Assembly: GCA_021234155.1 (NCBI GenBank)
Contig: JAJEKV010000062.1
Location: 1,718,602-1,782,601 of the forward strand
DNA from: Isoetes taiwanensis
Lineage: Eukaryota > Streptophyta > Lycopodiopsida > Isoetales > Isoetaceae
Reading direction: 5' to 3'
DNA: 64,000 nt
The translations under genes and the position numbers were made by a program. Each line of letters opens with the position of its first letter. Position 1 is the stretch's first letter. Positions 57,401-64,000 of the stretch are shown one piece after another. Below the pieces are notes generated by a model. That model had not been told where the DNA came from, did not search any database, and worked only from the letters and a program-made list of their open reading frames with translations.

Positions 57401-60400
57401 ACGACAAGAGGACTCGACGTATGAGACGTCGATGGAGTCGAAGAAGCAATATCGGATACAGAGTCATCCTTTAGCTGCCAAGACAAAAAGTCAAGATGAA
57501 AGATCTTTTTTTCAACGGCGCCACCTTCAGGCTTTTGAAAAGCGGCATAGAAGATTTCAAGTGATCAACTACACCATCAAGCAATGAGAGGCTTCTAACG
57601 AACAAAGTCAACCTCTACATCAAAGAGGATCCACCGTCAAGGAGACTGAAGTATCGAGCGACTCGGGAGAACGTTACCTTGCGGCTTCAAGCAGGCAACG
57701 AGTGGATGAGCTTCTAGCAAGCTCAAGCATCTAAGGCCATGGGGCCTAGTAGGTTAAATGTATGGACGGTAACATCCATATTGGGATTAGAAGGCATTTC
57801 CAGATATTCTCGCTGAAGGATCGCCCCAATATTGAGCTAAGCGTCAAGATTGGGAAGGAAATGCATAGGAGTAACTATAATTATACACGATTGTTAACAG
57901 ACATCCAATGTATTGAAACCACTTGGTGAGATTGATCTCCTCACTAAGAAGGAATCATTACCAGGATAATTGTTGACAATGTATAAATCTAGCAACTCCA
58001 AAAGAATAATCCAACCGAAAGAAAAGAAGTAATCTAGCAAGTCCGGCCAACTTGTTAAGATGACATCAATTCGATTGGTAGGAATATTCCAAGAGTTTAA
58101 CTAACTAAGAAAGGGGGAATATCTAGAATATAAAAGAATAATACATGTAAGGTACATCTAAAATAAGAATTATATTAATCAAATAGTCTTTTGAGACAAA
58201 AGGAATTGTCATGATGACAAAACCTTGTTCGTTCTAACTAAATAGGTAACCCATAACTATATTGAAATAGATGATAACATAATATGTGCATCCATCTTAG
58301 ATGGTTATATGTGTTAGCTAAGGCTAGTAAAGTAATGCGCTAAGTAAGAAGCGTATAACCTCTTAAGGGGAGAGAATAGATATGACGTTGTGTACAACGT
58401 CATTGAAGGGGTGCAAGACCATTTTCTTTTCGAAGAAAGTGGGAGAGCTCAATCTTATGATTGAACGTTCTTGCATCGAATTGACCGATCCGTCGAATAG
58501 AGTTCACTCCGGTAATGGCCGAAGCGAAGAGAGCGTAAGATAGATAGATAGATAGCTCAGGAGGCCTTCAACGTGCGAGACTGACGTAGTAGCAAACTAC
58601 ACCAATGAAGTGGAGCAAAACTATGGGGGCAATGCAACGACCAAGTCATCTCCAAAATTACTCGACGCCGGCTCAATGGGTGGATGCCTTCTAGCCTTAG
58701 GTAAGGCGTGCGCATGTATTATAAGCTTTAATGTGTCTTAATGATAAGTTAAATATAGATCCTAATAACTGCATAGAAATTGTTGTACGTATATGTATCA
58801 TAGGGAAATAAGCTAAATAACAACGGTAATGTGAGGTAGCATGTTAATTAATCCTTTGCAAGGATGCAATTCCTTCCAAGGATAGCTATATGACCTCGGG
58901 GTCCTTATAAATATAAATAGGAAATAGAATTCAGATATACTTAAGTGCATCTTAGGGATATACTTCGAAGGGTAATGCAGGACCCAAGGAAGAGAATAAG
59001 AAGCACATCTAATTCTTGTGTATGATAATTAAAATCTTGTCTCTATGTAACAATAGGTCTAAATCAGGGTTATTGTTTAAATAATCGCGATCTAAAAGTC
59101 GTTAAATATTGCAAAGCTTAGAGTAAATATAATTGTACTATCGGAAGTAATGTATCCGATACTATGATATTGTTAATTCATAAATATTACCTTAGGGTAA
59201 TTATGTTAATCACATGCATTAAAGGAGCCAGCAAAAATCGGCCCAGGCATGTCGATTTATGTTTTAGATTAATTTCATGTGTAGCTAAGATTAATCTACG
59301 CATGCAACCTATGCCAGGTATGGGTCGCATGCGTATTTACCGATGATGGGACCACTACGGTGATCTCTAGGGCGTGGTGTAATGCCACTGTAGGCATGAC
59401 CGCGTTTCCGCTTGGATGAGTGGAAGGTAGATTAGAAAGTCTACTTCTGTCCCACGGAAGTAGACGACCTCGAGAGAAATGAGGTCATTAAGGAATGCAT
59501 TGATAGGAAAGGCACCTTGAGCCCCATATATGCTTTGATAGGAGGAATCTATCCTTCACGCCCCCCACGCGGGAAGGATATCCTCCACGCTGGGCAACTA
59601 GAGGTGTAGGCATGAGCGGCATATAGGCATGATAGGGCGCTGTCTCCTCGGCCACGATGGAAGATTCACCCTCTTCCTATGCCGGGAGATTAGCCATGCA
59701 TCCATGTAGATAGGTGGGGTGGTCACCATATAACCAAAATTTTATTAATAATTAATAATAGGTAGTGTCGACCTGCAGGCCAATAGAGCGCTCCGGAGGG
59801 CAAGGAGGTCGAGCTACGAAAACTTGCAACACAAATTTTGTTATAATGTGTTGCAAGGGATGAAGAGTATCTTAGAAGTGTAAATTTTGTATGAAATTGA
59901 TAAACTTTGATAAACTTAAATGTTGTATTAAGTAAGGTTAATAATTACCTTGCGTGGATTAAGTTATGAAGTGATAAGTTAATTGGATAATGAAATAGTA
60001 CAGTAATGTCTTAAACATTACCTTAGAGTAATTCTAATAATTAAGATAGCAAGTATGTAATTATAGATATTGTAAAATTAATACAGGATTTCAAGGTGCG
60101 AAGACTTGCAACACAAATTTTGTTAGAATGTGTTGCAAGGAATAAAGAGTACCTTAAATAATAACTGTATATGAAAGTGTTAAATTGTGATAAACTAAAT
60201 GTTATGATAACGGGAACTAATAAGTACCTTGTTTTAATAGAAGTTACGAATTGACAAGTTATTTGATAATGTAATGGCGTAATAATGATTTAAAAATATT
60301 ACCTTAAGGTAATCGTAATAAATGTGTAAGTATTATAGTAGTATATCGTATGCATCAGGTTGATTGCAGGCTAGGAAGATTCCAAGGTGGGGAGACCCAC

Positions 60401-60436
60401 GATGCTGCGGACAGCATCATTTCAAGGTGGGGAGAA
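54405..60436 (+). other. Internal region of the LTR element
   Basis: Richer in G/C from 54600 to 57800, where several short frames exist without domain similarity. AT-rich from 57800 on. A (GATA)n run is at 58540. 59808-59875 and 60092-60155 are direct repeats, each with a TTGCAACACA/TGTGTTGCAA hairpin. Confidence 0.6.
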
Positions 60437-62153
60437 TGTGACGTTCCAGCACAGTATACGGTCCCAGGACGTATACTGTACTGCCTTGTCACGCGTACAC
60501 GCCACCCCGACTGACGTGTACGCCGACGTATAGCCAGGCTAGTAGCCCCTAGGGGGCAACTTGCTAGGTATGTGCATTTCTTATTAATGTGCACATGCAC
60601 ATTTATTAAGGTGCACACATTTCCATGTGGGCACAATTAGGTGCACACATTTCCATGTGGGCAACATTTAGGTGCACACATTTCCATGTGGGCACATTTA
60701 GGTGCACACATTTCCATGTGGGCCCATTTGGGTGCACACATTTCCATGTGGGCACATTTGGGTGCACACATTTCCATGTGGGCACATTTGGCCACCTAGC
60801 CATTAAAGGCAAGTGGGCCCATTCCCAATTATCCCACATGCCTAAAGGGGATAATTGGAAACCCTAGCCTAACCCCTTGCCTATTTAAGTAGGAGAGCCC
60901 TAACTTGCCCATTTTCGTTCCTAGGGTTTTAGAACTCTGTTTTGGCTGCCTCAAGAGCCAAAACCGCCTCCCAGACTCTGCCTGAGAGAATTGCACCATT
61001 AGTTCCCTTGATTCGAGCATTTTAGCAGGATGGTCGAACTCAGGTCAGGAGGAGCAACTCAAGGATCAGGTATTGGGTCAATTCAATAGCCTAAACCCTC
61101 TTTTAGCCATAGAATCAGTAGGTTTAGCCTATTAAATTGCCCATAGCAGCCCTCTAGATCTCTAGATACCAGACTCTAACTAAAGAACCTAACTCTATAA
61201 TATAGATTAGATATAGTTCTTTAGTTCTTCTGTGATGTATGTGGATGATGTATCTCTATGAACTCCTTGTATTGGGAAGGGGGGTAGAGACCTAAAGCTT
61301 GGTAGTAGATGCTCCTAGATTAGCCTCTCTAGCACACTATAGATTGCCTGTGTGTGCAAGAACCACACACAGGTTGTGGGTGAAGGGGCGGTGGCTAAGA
61401 AGGAGATTCATGTTCTAACTCTTGAGCGATCCCTATGGTGTGTTAGTGCTCTGGGGATCATTGTGACTAGGTCTAATGGCCACCCGAGTGCGAGGGCAAG
61501 GCATGGGCTCGACACCCAGGTGGGGTGGGGTTCACCTTCCGGTGGGTTTAGTGAATAAGGGCGGTGGCCCTCTAGTCACCTTGAGTCGGCATGTAGATCT
61601 CGGAGGGAGTGATCCCTACCGCTCCCATCGGATTTGGGGAGATGCAACCCGGGAATAGCCCCTTTGGCTATGCACCCGCGAAGCCTCTGGTCAGTCCCAA
61701 CACTTTTCACCTACTCGCAAAGTGTGTACTTGGAGGGGCGGATGGAGTGGACAACCCAATGCCATGTTCTTATGCGGTAAATCCATTGCCATGAATTGCA
61801 TGCGCAATGAACTCACGGAGGCCCAAGCCGTGGTCATCCCTTCGAAGTCCGGAGCCACAGGTAGGATTTCCCATATGTATTGTGCTGATCTTTATCTATG
61901 CAGATGTTGATGGACCACCCTTCGAGGTGGATATGTGATGTTGATGTATGTACTACTGACATGTATGTTTATGCTTCCGCAGCTAGGTAGGCCCTGAGGG
62001 AGACGGGGTAAATGACCCCTTCACTCTTCCCACTGGAACCCGTTACGGTTGCAGTGTTATGTGGAGGGCCCTGTATCGGCATGGAGCTGGTATGGGGGAT
62101 GAACTCCTGTTTGCATACGGTGAGTGCACCGTATACGAGTAGGGGACGTCACA
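60437..62153 (+). mobile_element. Long terminal repeat 2, shared with a second internal region
   Basis: 1.72 kb with TG...CA ends. TATA-like TATTTAAG at 60882-60889; six minisatellite units at about 60605-60790. It is preceded by the purine tract and followed by a primer-binding site, so it is at once the right LTR of one copy and the left LTR of the next. Confidence 0.9.
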
Positions 62154-64000
62154 GTGGTATCAGAGCAATGTTCTTGGAGACCAAGAGCGAAGCACTGGCC
62201 ATGCTCCCAGTAGTACTAACTTGATAGGATTCTCAAACCTCGAAAATGAGAAAATTTTTTCTCATTTTTGTAGTTTATGCTAAGCAATGTTCTTGGAGAC
62301 CAAGAGCGAAGCACTGGCCATGCTCCCAGTAGTACTAACTTGATATGATTCTCAAACCTCGAAAATGAGAAATTTTTTTCTCATTTTTGTAGTTTATGCT
62401 AAGCTAGTAACAGTTAAAGTAACAGTTAAAGTGAATGAGAACATAAAAAGAAAAAAAAAATTAGTGAGCCAAATAGGATGGTCTCACACGTCGCGCCAGG
62501 ACAGATAATGAACATCTCATTTTCAGCCTGGGCGCAACATGTGAGGCATTGCTTCTAGAACATGCTAAAAAGTTATGAGTTTCAAAAAAGTAACTTGGTA
62601 ATTCGAATTTTAAGCTAGGAACTTGGTAATTCGAATTTTAAGCTAGGAACTTGCTAGATTAGCTTTTTAATCTATTTGAACCTCATCTTAAAAGAATTCG
62701 AATAAGGGGTCTATTCTGCCTAACTCGACGAGATAAGTAGGATTAGACCCTTATATCACCCAAATTGGACAAGTTTAACCCATTTTGAGCCAATGTCTCA
62801 CACGTCGCGCCAGGACAGATAATGAAAATCTCATTTTCGGGCTGGGCGCAATGTGTGAGACCTCCAAATTTTGAACCTCCATAACTTGAGCTACAGAGCT
62901 CCAAATTGCCTGAAATTTGTTGCGTTAGGACCGTTAGACAGCCTAGAATCCATTTATGACCTCAAATTAGGATAGAAATGTCAAACCCCATCTCAAAATG
63001 ACCAAAATTGCTCAAACCCTTGAATTGTTTTCCCAAACTGTGGTCTGTCTGTAAATAGAAGCATACCCCATTAGTACCTCGCAAGCACTGCTCTCGGCTC
63101 AAAGCTAATGCCTTACTCCTAGACAGAAGTGCCCAAGAACACCCCTTTGTTATAGTCATCTAGACCTCAGCATAGCAACCCAAGTCCAACTGTTCGTACA
63201 TCACCTCTGCTCATGCCCAAGGCATAAACCTTGACCTAATCCTGTGTCCTTCTAATAGAGTTTGACTTATATAGCCGCCACATTGGCACTCCCTATTGCC
63301 AGGATACCTAGAAAGGAGCTAGAGTCTAGAGCTGCCCAAGTCACTCCATGTGTAGAGATTGGACTCCCCCAAACCAACTTTGCTAGGACCTTAGAGTATG
63401 CCTCAAACATCATGGAGGTTTTGCAAAACAACCCTCATGTCATACCATACCACACGTCCTAATGTCCATAGACTTGGAGATTATAGATATGTCTCCAGTA
63501 ATGCTGCTCGAGCCATCTTGCTTGCTTATAGAGCCCAGAATGTTGTAGGAGAGCCCTTCAAGTAGACCCTTAGACTCTAGAATATACGAGCATTGCTTTC
63601 GAAGTACAGGGCCAGAGCCACAGACGAGCCAGAGTCACAACTTCTTGAAGACATCGAGGTCCCAGCCGAGGTACAGGCAGATAAAGAGAGGAGACCGAAA
63701 AGGCAGACCCAAGAGAGGGAAGCACAACGACAAACACCTCAACCGACAAACGAGTAGAACAGGACACCACCGGCCTACCATCAATATTCATCAAATGGGA
63801 AGAATATTTGGCAACCAACGGCATCAAGAATCTTCTAGATGGCAACCTCCCGGCTACCACGTCCACGAGCTCGCATCAGAAAGAGGATCTCGACGCCTAC
63901 CAACTCGACACACATGAGTTTCAAATGGAAGAACGCAAGGCAGCAAAATACAGGTGCAGGAAGACGTTAGACATCGATGCCGCGTTAGCATCATGAGCTA
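62154..64000 (+). mobile_element. Second copy of the LTR element, internal region, cut by the window end
   Basis: Begins with the primer-binding site. The last 35 bases (GCGTTAGCATCATGAGCTA at the end) match 54640-54672 of the first copy, so the internal order is the same. 62165-62282 and 62284-62401 are a 118-bp tandem duplication. A block CACACGTCGCGCCAGGACAG recurs at about 62488 and 62800 with an inverted partner (GGGCGCAA.GTGTGA). 63645-64000 has Lys/Arg/Gln-rich short frames that could be remains of a gag-like gene. Broken or non-coding. Confidence 0.75.
62155..62166 (+). promoter_or_regulatory. Primer-binding site, initiator Met tRNA
   Basis: TGGTATCAGAGC, the standard plant retrotransposon sequence complementary to the 3' end of initiator methionine tRNA, one base after the LTR. 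Confidence 0.93.

Larger units (their letters stand above)
52702..62153 (+). mobile_element. LTR retrotransposon, family uncertain, non-coding type
   Basis: Two LTRs of about 1.7 kb enclose about 6 kb of internal sequence (54405-60436). A purine-rich tract (AAGGTGGGGAGAA, 60424-60436) stands directly before the right LTR. No recognisable gag, protease, RT or integrase domain; short frames only. Large size without pol suggests a LARD-type derivative, or a degenerate element. The purine tract and LTR ends look Ty3-like. The element appears broken; LTR similarity suggests a fairly young to medium age. Confidence 0.8.

Overview
This is nuclear DNA of a land plant, probably a seed plant. Evidence: exon fragments of plant gene families (an equilibrative nucleoside transporter, a KEG-type E3 ligase, an NLA/BAH1-type E3 ligase), a plant-type Helitron with a replication protein A gene, a plant L1 LINE, tRNA-derived SINE units, and a large LTR retrotransposon with an initiator-Met-tRNA primer site. 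The window is repeat-dominated and intergenic; I found no complete ordinary host gene. I cannot name the species.

Layout. 1-8.6 kb: AT-rich decayed sequence with a gag-like relic (minus, 1.9-2.6 kb), a B3-like fragment (3.4 kb), a degenerate minisatellite (4.8-5.3 kb) and a possible tiny acidic two-exon gene (5.4-5.6 kb, minus). 8.6-13.6 kb: a 2.2-kb direct duplication whose copies differ mainly in small clusters at CG-containing sites. 13.6-16.3 kb: unrecognised sequence, a Helitron-helicase fragment and a 120-bp short repeat. 16.7-24 kb: a Helitron on the minus strand, with Rep/helicase upstream and a three-domain RPA1-like gene downstream, both frame-broken. Its Rep-side end is duplicated head to tail (22,995-27,960), including tandem 155-bp units that are each an inverted repeat; a third, diverged piece follows at 28.1-28.6 kb.

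30.1-32.7 kb: a plus-strand cluster of host gene fragments (ENT exons 1-2, a KEG repeat, NLA exons). The ENT exons and the KEG piece can be read through good splice signals as one open 116-codon chimera. 33.5-39.9 kb: an L1 LINE (minus), 6.4 kb with a poly-A tail and a 14-bp target duplication, with decayed ORFs. 40-44 kb: little recognisable. 44.0-45.7 kb: small repeats, namely diverged direct repeats, a 36-bp-arm foldback, an array of tRNA-derived SINE-like units and a 240-bp tandem duplication. They are followed by a helicase C-terminal fragment. 46.6-51.6 kb: another segmental duplication; one copy carries a 123-bp insertion and the other keeps the empty site.

52.7-64 kb: LTR retrotransposon copies arranged LTR-internal-LTR-internal, the last running off the window. 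LTRs are about 1.7 kb with a 30-bp minisatellite inside. No gag or pol domain could be recognised in the part seen.

Most of what is here is the record of transposition, local duplication and gene-fragment capture. The most unusual items are the chimeric ENT-KEG reading frame, the palindromic 155-bp array beside the Helitron and the tandem SINE-like array. I did not find convincing evidence of a new multi-gene system.
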